Of a stretch of DNA of 64,000 nucleotides, positions 19,800 to 31,400 are shown piece after piece (positions within the stretch are counted from its first letter, which is position 1; each line of letters starts with the position of its first letter). This DNA is from Limnomonas spitsbergensis (lineage: Eukaryota > Chlorophyta > Chlorophyceae > Chlamydomonadales). The stretch covers positions 4,834,501 to 4,898,500 of the forward strand of contig JAYJMM010000041.1 of assembly GCA_037349105.1 (NCBI GenBank). The letters are read 5' to 3'. The notes under the pieces were generated by a model. It saw only the letters and a program-made list of their open reading frames with translations. It did no database searches and was not told where the DNA came from. The translations under genes were made by a program, and so were the position numbers.

Positions 19800-19898
19800 A
19801 CGATACCTACTATACACCCACCCACCGACAGCGTGTCCTGTAGAGAACGGCGTGTGTCACTGGTGCCGGTGAAAATTGGGCTTGCCGATCAGGATAAA
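19800..19898 (+). promoter_or_regulatory. RBCS proximal promoter, copy 2
   Basis: A block shared with copy 3: CACCCACCCACCGACAGCGT, then GTCC, then CGGCGTGTGTCAC, then TGGGCTTGCCGATCAGGATAAA ending at 19898, 75 bp before the ATG. GATAAA recalls the GATA/I-box elements of plant light-regulated genes. That functional link is inference. Confidence 0.6.
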
Positions 19899-19973
19899 GC
19901 GTTCGCGAACAGCTAGTGATACACTTCACTTTCTGCATACTCCCCAGTAACAGTCGCCTTACACGTTTCAGAA

Positions 19974-21158
19974 ATGTCCATCGCCATGAAGTCCTCCATG
20001 AAGACCTGCACCGTCAGGGCCGCCCCAGTCGCGACCCCCGTCAAGGCCTCCAGCATGATGGTCTGGCAGCCGGTGAACAACAAGTAAGCCCAGCCACTGC
20101 TATATTGTTACCGTATGGAATACATAGGAGTGCTTGCACTGGGCTTTTTGACCTGCTGTCAGATCGTGTTGCCTAGCACTTAGGACCTTGTGTCCTGGTC
20201 GGTTCCTCTTGATGAGGTTGGCTGCCAGTAGTAGTCTATTATCCAGGATACAAGCAGTAACTCTCTTGTGCCCCTACTCGGAAACCTTATCCCAACTTCA
20301 CCTGCCTCATTGCATGGTTCTTACTATGAACGAAGTCATAACTGTTCCTCTAGTCCTACATCTGTCTCAAGACACGAGGCATGGCTGAGGAAGCTGATAT
20401 CTGTCACTGACTTGCCTTTCTCCCTGTGCCCCTCCCTTGCAGGCAGTACGAGACTTTCTCCTACCTGCCCCCTCTGACCTCTGAGCAGATCGCCAAGCAG
20501 GTCAACTACGTGATCACCAACGGCTGGACCCCTTGCCTCGAGTTCGCCGACCCTGCGACCTCGTTCGTGTCCAACGAGAACACTGTCCGCTTCGGCCCCG
20601 TTGCATCGGTAAGTGCATCCTGCGTGAAGCTTGGCATTTGGGGTGAGTTTGGACTGAGTACACATTGCGTTGATAAGCCTCACTGTTGTATCAATCATTT
20701 CCTGAATGTGCACGTAAGGGAGGAGCCCTTTCCTCACGCTGGTTCCTCACTTTGTATTGTCAGCCTCATGGATCATAATCTACCGTCATAGTGTCATAGC
20801 TTGATATGATGAAACACGCTTGAGCAACGCCTGGGATAGTCTGAATGAGCCTGCTGTTTTGCCTGGAGTCATGTATGAGTACGCATACCTGATCATGAAG
20901 CTGACCTTAATCTTCGCCCCCATGCAGAACTACTACGACAACCGTTACTGGGTCATGTTCAAGCTGCCCATGTTCGGCTGCACTGACCCCAGCCAGGTCC
21001 TGAAGGAGGTGGCCAACTGCCAGAAGTCTTTCCCCAAGGCCTACATCCGCCTGGTTGCCTTTGACAACCTCAAGCAGGTCCAGTGCATGGGCTTCCTCGT
21101 GCAGCGCCCCAGCGGAGCCACCGAGTACTGCCCCGTGGACAAGCGCTCAGTTGCATAA
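19974..21158 (+). CDS. RBCS: Rubisco small subunit, RBCS copy 2
   Basis: Exons 19974-20083, 20443-20608 and 20928-21158 encode 168 aa. Residues 1-27 are a short basic transit peptide. The mature chain starts near MMVWQPVNN and carries [11 protein letters not shown], the long green-algal betaA-betaB loop ([21 protein letters not shown]), [17 protein letters not shown], the LVAFD strand and GFLVQRP. The small subunit caps the Rubisco holoenzyme (eight large plus eight small) in the chloroplast stroma and pyrenoid. Intron positions are after VNN-K and after GPVAS. Relative to the other copies it has Lys in SFPKAY and Asp in CPVDKRSVA, so it is the most diverged intact copy here. It lies in tandem with copy 1, 2.4 kb downstream. 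Confidence 0.96.
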
Positions 21159-22240
21159 ACAGATATCTTGCCCCCTCTATACGGCAGGCACATCCTGAGT
21201 GATTTGATTAGATCAGTAGCGCCTCCTCCATTTAGCTTACTACGTTAGCAAGAAAGCATTATCATGCACAGCATGAAGCTCTGTTGTACAGTTAGAACTG
21301 CAATATAAATGTCTTCCTCCTGAAAGTCATACGGTTGGCAACATTTTTGTCCTTAGCCGTTTGCAATACTTGTGATCTTGCCCGGTGCACATGAAAAATT
21401 ACACAAACTTTAGAACCACTACCCCAGCTACCTGTATAGCGGGATATCATGTAATTGTGAGAGCGAAAGCTTCACCCTGGCTTCGGATATTCGGTCCTCA
21501 AAGCCTCGTACCAATTCAAATAAATGCCATAATTAACAAGTGAAATGGTCTGCACTCCTCTCCAATCGGTGAATGTGACAACATGGTCATTCAAAAGCCT
21601 CATCGGCAAGAGCTGTCATTCCGAAACGTGGTTCAGGCTACCGATCAAAAGGCTCCCTGGTGAAACTTAAGTACGCCTAGGTCATGTAGTTCCGATGTCC
21701 AGCACTTCTGTAGTACAAGGAGCAGATATGCGTCCATCAACCTGAGGTAAACAACTTCTCGATAATGTGTCATTTCGTCACCTGACAGCTATGTGACTAC
21801 CACCACTGTAAGGTTGCCAGGCAATGGCTGCATCAATCGACCTTCTCCCGAGCACCACGCAGCATGGTCAGTTAGCATGCACCAATTTCATCATGCAGGC
21901 TTGAGACAGGTCGGCATCCTTTTCCGAGCCTCATCTCTGTTTGACCCAGAGATGTAACGTGATGAATCCGTTTTCTTTGTCTCTGAGCTGCCACTGCTTT
22001 GGTCAAGCACAACCCAATTTGAGTTAATATGGGATTTTAAGTGCAAACTAGAGGACTGTTGATCAGGGACGTTGGTGTGTATGCTAACAGAGATAGAGCG
22101 GAGTCGGTCACTGACGTATGGGCCACCAGGACAGGCCTCGTCCTACCCCATGACTCCGCACTAGATGAAGACTCCCTGATGAAGATGAAGACCATGCCCC
22201 AGAACAAGACCCCATGTTCCGTACTTTTGTTCCCTGCACC
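21159..22240. other. Downstream region of RBCS copy 2, no gene seen
   Basis: Contains the 3' UTR of copy 2, then unrecognised sequence. A LINE-tail scrap lies at about 21925-21960 (CCCAGAGATGTAACGTGATG). Confidence 0.4.
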
Positions 22241-22245
22241 CCCCC

Positions 22246-23260
22246 TGTCAATGACGTTACACCTCGGGTCCTGCACCAAAAAAAAGCTCGGCCGCGTGGT
22301 GGCCCCCCTATAGGGTCGGGAGGAAAGAACCAGACAAACACAAGGGGGAAGGGGGGGGGTGAAGAGGAGGGAAACCTGTGTTTCGTGTTCTGTTCTGTCT
22401 AGGTATCCGCCAGGGTTTGTTTTTTGCTCTCCTTGGCTTTTCTTAACTTCTGCCCCCTGCCCCTTCACCTGTATTGGTGGTTTGCTTTCTTAGTTTCTAA
22501 CGATATAAAAATCGGCATGGGCCCTGGTAAAAAGGCTCCACTGCATGACGATGACGTTACACCTCTGAGCATGCTCAAAAATGCTGGCCCGCGTGGGCGC
22601 ACAACTAATCAGTGTGTGAGGGGTAGGAATGGATGAGAAGAGAACATGAGAAAATGACAAAAATAAGCCAGGCAAATGACGACAGCATCATGCAAGTCAA
22701 ACGAATCCCCAGCCTCTGACACCTAAAAGCCTCAACGATACCTACCACATCTTCCACAATAACTAGGGTATTCCACCCATTCCTGCCCCGGTGCAACTCC
22801 TGAAAGTCTGTGGCATATGGGGGGGCTGCTTATCCCCGGTCTCTTCACTTCTCCTGGACCCCAGAGCATTGGAAGCAAGCATGTAAATGACATACCACCT
22901 CTGGGCCCTGCTTAACAGGCTCGGTTGTGTGGGCGTCCAAGTGCCTTGTTGGAAACAAAAGGGAAGACGAGAAAGAAAAACCCTTCAATAATTACATCTC
23001 GGTGCCGGTTGTCTATGAATAACGAGTCAAATTCCTGAATGGGATGCAGCTGACATGTCTGGCACAGTTGGGGAAGGCTGCTCCCTGCTCTAGGTCCTCC
23101 AAGGCACCAAGCGAACCATGCACCAGTTGAGCCCTCCGGTGCTCTGTCTGACTGCAAGTTGCATGTCGACCGCCATGGCAGCCGCCATGAATGGGCTGTC
23201 TTGCTATGCTGCTGGTGCTACCGCCGCGTTTTAGAAGCGGAGTACATGCTGCCACCAACC
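22246..23260 (-). mobile_element. Cluster of 5'-truncated LINE copies, minus strand
   Basis: Three minus-strand 3' tails lie at about 22246-22312, 22548-22603 and 22886-22940, each reading on the plus strand GACGTTACACCTC...GGCCCTGC...GGCTCGGCCGCGTGGGCG or a close variant. Text at 22720-22800 matches the LINE ORF end region of 45890-45960. At 23010-23258 the minus strand encodes a decayed piece similar to residues GALEELERGA of the LINE ORF at 50748-51758. All pieces are broken. Confidence 0.65.
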
Positions 23261-23384
23261 TTGTCGTAACATGTGGATTTGCAGCTCCGTCATGACCCCC
23301 CAGCTGGCGGCGGACGTAGGTAGCCCCAGTCTTGCACAGGTGCTCCTCAGTTCACACATTTATAATTTGTGGACTTTTTTTAGA

Positions 23385-23577
23385 GGCTTTGTTGAGGGCT
23401 AGTCTCTAGTGGAGCTCATGTGTCGGACTTGATCTTCTTTACCTTCCCGGCCTCTCCTTTTATTCCTTCCTCCCCCTCTTCCTTTTAGTTTCTTCTTTTC
23501 TCCCTTCTGAACAGTTGGGCGCCCACGCGGCCGAGCTTTGAGCGGGCCCAGAGGTGTTACGTTCTTGACACATTTAT
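23385..23577 (+). mobile_element. LINE 3' end, plus strand
   Basis: Carries the pyrimidine-rich LINE 3' UTR (GGCTTTGTTGAGGGCTAGTC, CTTCCCGGCCTCTCCTTTT) and the terminal tail GGGCGCCCACGCGGCCGAGC, then GGGCCCAGAGGTGTTACG. It parallels 52690-52882. Confidence 0.75.
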
Positions 23578-25406
23578 AATGCCAGATACTGGTAAGGTAG
23601 TCTGTCCACCCATAAAGATAAATCATTCCTTATACCCCTATATGGGATAGTAGCTTTGGGGTGGTAGCTCCCTACTCTCCCTATACACTCTCTCTAGCTG
23701 TACCGCTGGTGAACGACTTGGCTGGAATAGCTGATGCGCAACTGGCAGGAGGTCTGAAGTCAGGCTATTGAGTGGCGCCAATGAATTGTGAGTGCTAACA
23801 TAGCCAAGCCACTTGATGCGAAGTCCACACTAGCAGTACCAATTGCCATTTGAAGTAATCTCTCTAGGAACTGCCTCGATCGACCTGGTGTGTTGCTACA
23901 TCTTCAAGTCCTGCAATCAACTTGCCATACGCGGTTTCTTGATGCCTGTTGGGGTATCATTTGAATCCGAATGGCAGTTGGATGCCAGAAACAGCCCCGT
24001 TGGGTACCAAACTTGCGGCGGCTGAGCCTGGAAAGTGGCAAAAATCCGGTTGAGGTAGACCCTTCAGTGGGTGTAGGTGGGGCATAGACAGAGGCATTGC
24101 CACCATCTGGGTCATTTGGCCAATCCAACATGCAGATATGGCCTTCCGTGTGGCATTGTGGCCTACATCTACTACATCAGGGCTGTCTTTGATAGATTGG
24201 ATCTCACTCAAAACCTGTCTGATTGCTATGTGGTGATTCAGAGAGCCTGAGAGTAGCTCATTGAGACTGCACACCCAATTTGTGCACCATTTCCCACTCC
24301 TGAGGCTACATATTTGGGGCACAGGCGGCTTGTCAGGAAGCCATGCACCTTGCCCCATGCAGCCCCTCAGCCATGCAAGCTCCCAAATCACTGCCACTGA
24401 GTTCCAGAATACCTGAAGTCAGGGATCCACTCGTTATTGACAAATCTTGATTTTCATGGCCTTTATTCCAGGCCCCCCTTCTGATTTGAGCTGAGCCAGC
24501 CAGATCTGCCAAGGGCTGGTTTTGAGAGAGGGTGGAAAAAACAGCATTGGTGTTTCAGAGCCACGACCCTAAGTTTTACATCAGGTAATACTACAGCTAT
24601 GGAACCAGCATGGCAATATAACATCCTCAAAAAATCAGAGGCAGGCCCCTCAGCATGGCCAAGTTATCTCAACACATAAATTTATTGGACTCATTTATTG
24701 GACTCAAGTGATTCTGTCAAGTGGACTCCCCCTAAAGCCCATTGTGTTTGCGTTTGATTTTCTCAAGGGACAGTTGGTGCCTACCAGTATTAGTGCACTG
24801 TTGGCAATCAGGTTGGAGCACCGTAAATGTGCAACTGAATGAATCAAGTCACGACCTAACCTCCTAGCACTGATGGGCCTGAGTGTCCACGTTTTTACGA
24901 TACATATGACCCGCCCTGTTCGCAGTTTTCAATTTTTCATGTGTGGAAAACGGCAACATTTGGAAATCGGGTGCGGAAATGATGTCGAGGATGACAGCAG
25001 ATATATGATTGATCAGGTGACTGATGTCTGGGTCTACTTAGTGTGTCGCATGAATGAAACGGTTTCCCTGCGACAGCCCGCCCAAGCGCCCAATCACTGG
25101 TACTCGCCTCTCGGGCGGATGCAGCCAGGCTATCTGACTTCATTCGTGACGAAAACCTGATTGGTCCAGACGAGGCAGCAGCTGTTCTAGACAGCTCTCA
25201 GACCACTTTATTTCAGGCCTGTCTGCTGCAGTGACTGAGCGAGGTGCGGCTGCACGCATGCACAAGACCCGCCCGGCCGGCCACTCACATACGGTACCCG
25301 ACGCACCGCATCAGTCGCTCACTACGCACGTCGCACTGAGTGCACAGCAAGACGTGCGCTGACCAACAACGTCAGAAACGTCAAAAAAAACTGACACCCG
25401 AGCGAC
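23578..25406. other. Intergenic region before KCS, nothing recognised
   Basis: No coding signature or clear repeat was found in about 1.8 kb. The last 150 bp must include the KCS promoter and 5' UTR. The N-terminal membrane helices usual for KCS were not found here. Confidence 0.4.
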
Positions 25407-28400
25407 ATGGCTCTTCTTGCTAATAAAAAGCCGGTGTACCTCATCGACCTCAATTGCTACAAGCCACCTGGTAATGAGACGTAACGGTCATATTTTTCTG
25501 GGGGGGGGCAGGTTTTTCGGTAACGAATGAAGGAAATGGGCCTGTCTCAGGAATGTCCAGGGTCAGACATGCCTTCCGCTGGGCGTCAGCAGAGCCATGC
25601 GATGTCATGCAATCTGACCCAATTTTGGATCCTCTAGATCCTCATCATGATGATTTGCATTGGCCAATCTAGTTTGGCTGCCAAACTTTGGCACGTGAGT
25701 GGCAGAAATGTACATTGTTTGTTTCTGCCCTGGGATGAGAATTGCAAGTTGCTGCTGCGCAGAGTCCTTGAGCGTCAATGACAGCACTTTCGAAGTATGG
25801 GAACGATTGAAGGTACTGCTGACCAGGCAGAGAGAAGTGCAAATTGATTGGATGCTTGCTCATGATGATTGGGATGAGTGTAGAGATTGGGCCACTAGAC
25901 CATCCAAAGGACCAGCTGATGATATAGAGGCACTGAGGTGGGACCGCTACAATGACGGTCCAGGCCGCCCAGCAGGCATTGCTTGCTAAGTGCTAACTTC
26001 ATCCTCTGCTAATAATAGCCTAGCCAATGCCCATTTCGAAATGCTTTGCTCGCTTCAGTCCATCTGTCTGAAGCAGCCCCATGGCATTCAGCCATGCACA
26101 ATCAGATTCCTCAAGATATATAATTTTGTTGTGATGCAGTCACAAGTTCGTTTGAAACGCAGCACTCTGAAATAAAATGGCTGTGCTTCGCATCTTTCTT
26201 GCTTTAGGGATCTCTCCATCCCTCCTTGTTACAAGCTCGTACTTTTATTTTCCCAGCACTCTGAAATTGATGCGCTTCCCATCTCCTTCTTCTCCCTCGC
26301 AGATGTACAGCCTGGAAGATATTGATTTCCAGAGGCGAGTCATGGAGAAGTCAGGCCTGCCGAGGCATGGCACCTACTTGCCACACAACTTGAACCCAGG
26401 TAGGAGAATGGCACGAGTGATTGGCACGAGATTGACACTCTGAGTATCCAGAGCCAAGAGCGGTTCACATGAGAAAGTAAGGCCAGGCTTTAGGCCAGTA
26501 AGGACAGGCTAGGCCAGGCTTTAGGCCAGTAAGGACAGGCTAGGCCAGGCTTTAGGTCAGTAAGGACAGGCCAGGCCAGGCTATAGGCCAGTAAGGACAG
26601 GCCAGGCCAGGCTATAGGCCAGTAAGGACAGGCCAGGCCAGGCTTTAGGCCAGTAAGGACAGACCAGGCCAGGCTTTAGGCCAGTAAGGACAGGCCAGGC
26701 CAGGCTATAGGCCAGTAAGGACAGGCTAGGCCAGGCTTTAGGCCAGTAAGGACAGGCCAGGCCAGGCTTTAGGCCAGTAAGGACAGGCTAGGCCAGGCTA
26801 TAGGCCAGTAAGGACAGGCTAGGCCAGGCTATAGGCCAGTAAGGACAGGCTAGGCCAGGCTATAGGCCAGTAATGACAGGCCAGGCCAGGCTATAGGCCA
26901 GTAAGGACAGGCTAGGCCAGGCTTTAGGCCAGTAAGGACAGGCCAGGCCAGGCTTTAGGCCAGTAAGGACAGGCTAGGCCAGGCTATAGGCCAGTAAGGA
27001 CAGGCTAGGCCAGGCTATAGGCCAGTAAAGACAGGCTAGGCCAGGCTTTAGGCCAGTAAGGACAGGCCAGGCCAGGCCAGGCTTTAGGCCAGTAAGGACA
27101 GGCCAGGCCAGGCTATAGGCCAGTAAGGACAGGCCAGGCCAGGCCAGGCTTTAGGCCAGTAAGGACAGGCTAGGCCAGGCTATAGGCCAGTAAAGACAGG
27201 CTAGGCCAGGCTATAGGCCAGTAAAGACAGGCTAGGCCAGGCTTTAGGCCAGTAAGGACAGGCTAGGCCAGGCTATAGGCCAGTAAGGACAGGCCAGGCC
27301 AGGCTATAGGCCAGTAAGGACAGGCTAGGCCAGGCTATAGGCCAGTAAGGACAGGCTAGGCCAGGCTATAGGCCAGTAAGGACAGGCTAGGCCAGGCTTT
27401 AGGCCAGTAAGGACAGGCTAGGCCAGGCTATAGGCCAGTAAGGACAGGCTAGGCCAGGCTATAGGCCAGTAACGACAGGCTAGGCCAGGCTTTAGGCCAG
27501 TAAGGACAGGCTAGGCCAGGCTTTAGGCCAGTAAGGACAGGCTAGGTCAGGCTATAGGCCAGTAAGGACAGGCTAGGCCAGGCTATAGGCCAGTAAGGAC
27601 AGGCCAGGCCAGGCTATAGGCCAGTAAGGACAGGCCAGGCCAGGCTATAGGCCAGTAAGGACAGGCCAGGCCAGGCTATAGGCCAGTAAGGACAGGCCAG
27701 GCCAGGCTATAGGCCAGTAAGGACAGGCTAGGCCAGGCTATAGGCCAGTAAGGACAGGCCAGGCCAGGCTATAGGCCAGTAACGACAGGCCAGGCCAGGC
27801 TATAGGCCAGTAAGGACAGGCTAGGCCAGGCTATAGGCCAGTAAGGACAGGCTAGGCCAGGCTATAGGCCAGTAAGGACAGGCCAGGCCAGGCTTTAGGC
27901 CAGTAAGGACAGGCTAGGCCAGGCTATAGGCCAGTAAGGACAGGCCAGGCCAGGCTATAGGCCAGTAAGGACAGGCTAGGCCAGGCTGTAGGCCAGTAAG
28001 GACAGGCTAGGCCAGGCTTTAGGCCAGTAAGGACAGGCTAGGCCAGGCTGTAGGCCAGTAAGGACAGGCCAGGCCAGGCTTTAGGCCAGTAAGGACAGGC
28101 TAGGCCAGGCTATAGGCCAGTAAGGACAGGCTAGGCCAGGCTATAGGCCAGTAAGGACAGGCCAGGCCAGGCTTTAGGCCAGTAAGGACAGTCCAGGCCA
28201 GGCTATAGGCCAGTAAGGACAGGCCAGGCCAGGCTATAGGCCAGTAAGGACAGGCTAGGCCAGGCTATAGGCCAGTAAGGACAGGCTAGGCCAGGCTATA
28301 GGCCAGTAAGGACAGGCCAGGCCAGGCTTTAGGCCAGTAAGGACAGGCTAGGCCAGGCTATAGGCCAGTAAGGACAGGCCAGGCCAGGCTATAGGCCAGT

Positions 28401-31400
28401 AAGGACAGGCTAGGCCAGGCTATAGGCCAGTAAGGACAGGCTAGGCCAGGCTATAGGCCAGGAAAGACAGGCTAGGCCAGGCTTTGGGCCAGTAAGGACA
28501 GGCTAGGCCAGGCTATAGGCCAGTAAGGACAGGCTAGGCCAGGCTATAGGCCAGTAAGGACAGGCTAGGCCAGGCTATAGGCCAGTAAGGACAGGCCAGG
28601 CCAGGCTTTAGGCCAGTAAGGACAGGCCAGGCTATGGGCTAGTAAGGCCAGGCTCTAGTGTACTGTAACATTCAAATCCCCGTTTGACAAGGATGGGTCG
28701 AAACGTGTCACACCTTTATTGACGAAAATCGAACCCTGTGATCCTCCTTGCTGTCAGTTGTGTGTGGAAACAACATTCGCTCTGACCTGACTTCGGCGAT
28801 GGCGGAATGCCAGCTCACGCTGACTGGGGCGGTGCAGGTGGGTGACGGTCAATGGTAACGGCGCGGATGTGGCTATGGCCCCAAGCTGCGTTGTTTCCTT
28901 AACTTCCACGCCCAAACAGGGCGTAGCTTTCTTTCTTTGTTCGTGACGGCCAGGCACTGCCTTTGGGTCCTGAAGCATCTTTGCCTTCCCAGGTGTCGAG
29001 GGTGCGTTCATAGCACAAGCAAGGCATTTTTATCCCCCCCCCCCCTACCACCACCACCACCACCAGTCCTAACGCCAGGTGACAAAGAAGTATTGTTTGT
29101 GATTTAACATGCTCGCACCAGGTCAATAGCCCGACCCTTTGTCAATTGCCATGCACCGGCCGCAATCATGGCATGGGCAGATTGTGGCAAATTCTAGCCT
29201 CCAACCAGCTCCACGCTGAATTCATATACCTTCAAGACAGAGAGCTACGCCCCGTGGGAGGCGTGAGATTTAAGGAAACAGCGCAGCCTGGGCCGGAGCC
29301 ACAACTGCGCCGTTTCTGTATACCTTACCTTCGTGGTTCTGAGGCCCTCTTGCAACTTTTTGCTTGTTTACAAAGTATGAAGATGGCCGCCCAACCCTAG
29401 AAACCCTGACACGCAAACACACAAAAAAAAACGGGTGCGCTTGCGAGCCTGTGCATCTTTTATTTTGCTGGGACTTCACAAGGTGTGAGACCGGCCCCGT
29501 CCAACCCTAAAACCTGTGCATCCTCACTATTCTTGAGTGGTATAAATGGTTCATCCTTGTGTGACCAGGGCCTCCTGGACAGGACCGGTCTCAAGGCAAC
29601 GGACATCGATATCCTGGTCACCACGTGAGTCCCCTACAGGCACACTTCTTTCTTTCTTTCCCACTTCAGGCTTACGGGTTTCAGATAAATGAGAAAACCT
29701 GGCTTTGGATTTGTTGCCATAACTACGAATACCTGTAACCTGTTTTCTGCATACTTTCCTATTTTCCGCACATAACCTGTTTTCCTGCCATGGTAGAAAA
29801 ACGGACGCCTTGCCGTCTGGTGTCCACTCATTGGAATAAGTGCACCAAACATGCACCCACTCACAAGAAATGGCACTTATTAGGAGGTCCCGCTATGCGA
29901 CCCTTTCATATTTTCACCTGCTTTCATGCCATGATGGGTGTGTGGCTCTAAAAGACGATCGTGGGCGCAATCACACGGAAACCTTAACCACATTATATAT
30001 GCATTGCGGAGGTCTAAGACATGCAACAGAAACTCAAGCCAGCTAACGGTACAATCAGTTGTGTTTTTTTGCATGGCAAAAGCTGTCATAGTTGTGAACC
30101 CTCTGTGACCCGTCAATCTGCTGACAAATGCTGACAAATGCTCGGTTGTGTACCCTGCCTGGGTCATCCCTGTTCAGGTGCAGCATCTATTGCCCCACCT
30201 AGTTTATGGTTTAGGGTTGACTAATAAGCCTGCCTGGGTCATCCCTGTTCAGGTGCAGCATCTATTGCCCCACCCCCAGCATGTCTTCGATGTTGGTGAA
30301 CCACTTCAAGATGCGGACTGATGTGCAGAGCTACCACCTGGGGGGCATGGGCTGTGCAAATGGTAAGGGTATGGGAATCAACCGAGTCAGTGTAAGACTG
30401 CATATGGGGCTGCTGCCGGGCTGGTTTGTGCTGTAGAAGTGCTGTCAATGCATATGGGGCTGCTGCCAGGCTGGCTTGTGGTCCAGAAGTGCTGTCTGAT
30501 GCATATGGGGCTGTCAGGTGGGCTTGTGCTGAAGAAGTGCTGCCCAACATGGGTTGCAGACGGCTGGTGTGTTGTAGAGATCTGGGGTATATATACCCCT
30601 ATACCTCTATGAGTCGTCACAATACATCTAGATCCTTTTACATCACGATCAACGACCCCTCGTAGTGGCATATCGTTACATTTGTTGCAGGGACACAGGA
30701 TCGTCATAAGCCTGTGTGGCGGTTTAGGGCTGTGGTCAGCGGAGGTGGTGTGATGCATAAGTGTTGATCTGAGCCATCGCGGGGCATCATCATGAAGCAC
30801 TGTATCTGCTGCAGGATGACATGCGTTCATGCTTATAATTCCATTTTAAATCACTGTTTGACACTTTCGCCAGAAGTCGGCTACACAATGGCCTGCAGCA
30901 GTGTGATGGCCTGGTGCTGCACGGCCTGCAGCTGAGGCCATCGGCCGCAGGCCGGCCAATGGGCCAATGCTTGTTTCCCATCTGCTCAGTTGAGGGGACG
31001 CGCACGCCTCTTCACCCTTGGCAGAACAAGCACAGAAATGTGCTATGCTGTTCAATTGCGCCGTAAATCAGAAATTATGTCTATAATTACGGTCCCTCAC
31101 TGGTAAAAGTAGCTAAATTTGCCTGGAAGTTACGGGGCCTGAAAGTCAGCCACGTTCTTCAGCTACGTAATTCAGCTATGTAATTCAGCCACCGTAAGGA
31201 ACGAAATTGGCGCAGCACTGACCGAAATGCACTATGCTGCTCCATGCCACACGTGCCGCAACAATGGAGCTGAGACTCACTGAAGTTCATGCGCCCTCCA
31301 AAAAAACTTTCCCTGCCAACCCTGCCCCTGCTTGTTTGCAGCTGTTGTGCCCCTGCCCCTGCCCCTGCCCCTGCCCCTGCCCCCTGCCCCCTGCCCCCTG

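Noticed and set aside
25471..25480. Alternative KCS exon 1 donor at 25470/25471 (CCTG|GTAATG)
   Set aside because: It leaves a phase that brings a stop in the next exon. The AC|GTAACG donor plus the 28-nt exon at 25785 closes all phases.
26479..28656. CRISPR-like regular repeat
   Set aside because: Units are contiguous with no spacers and lie in a eukaryotic intron. It is a minisatellite. The same applies to 33604-34985.
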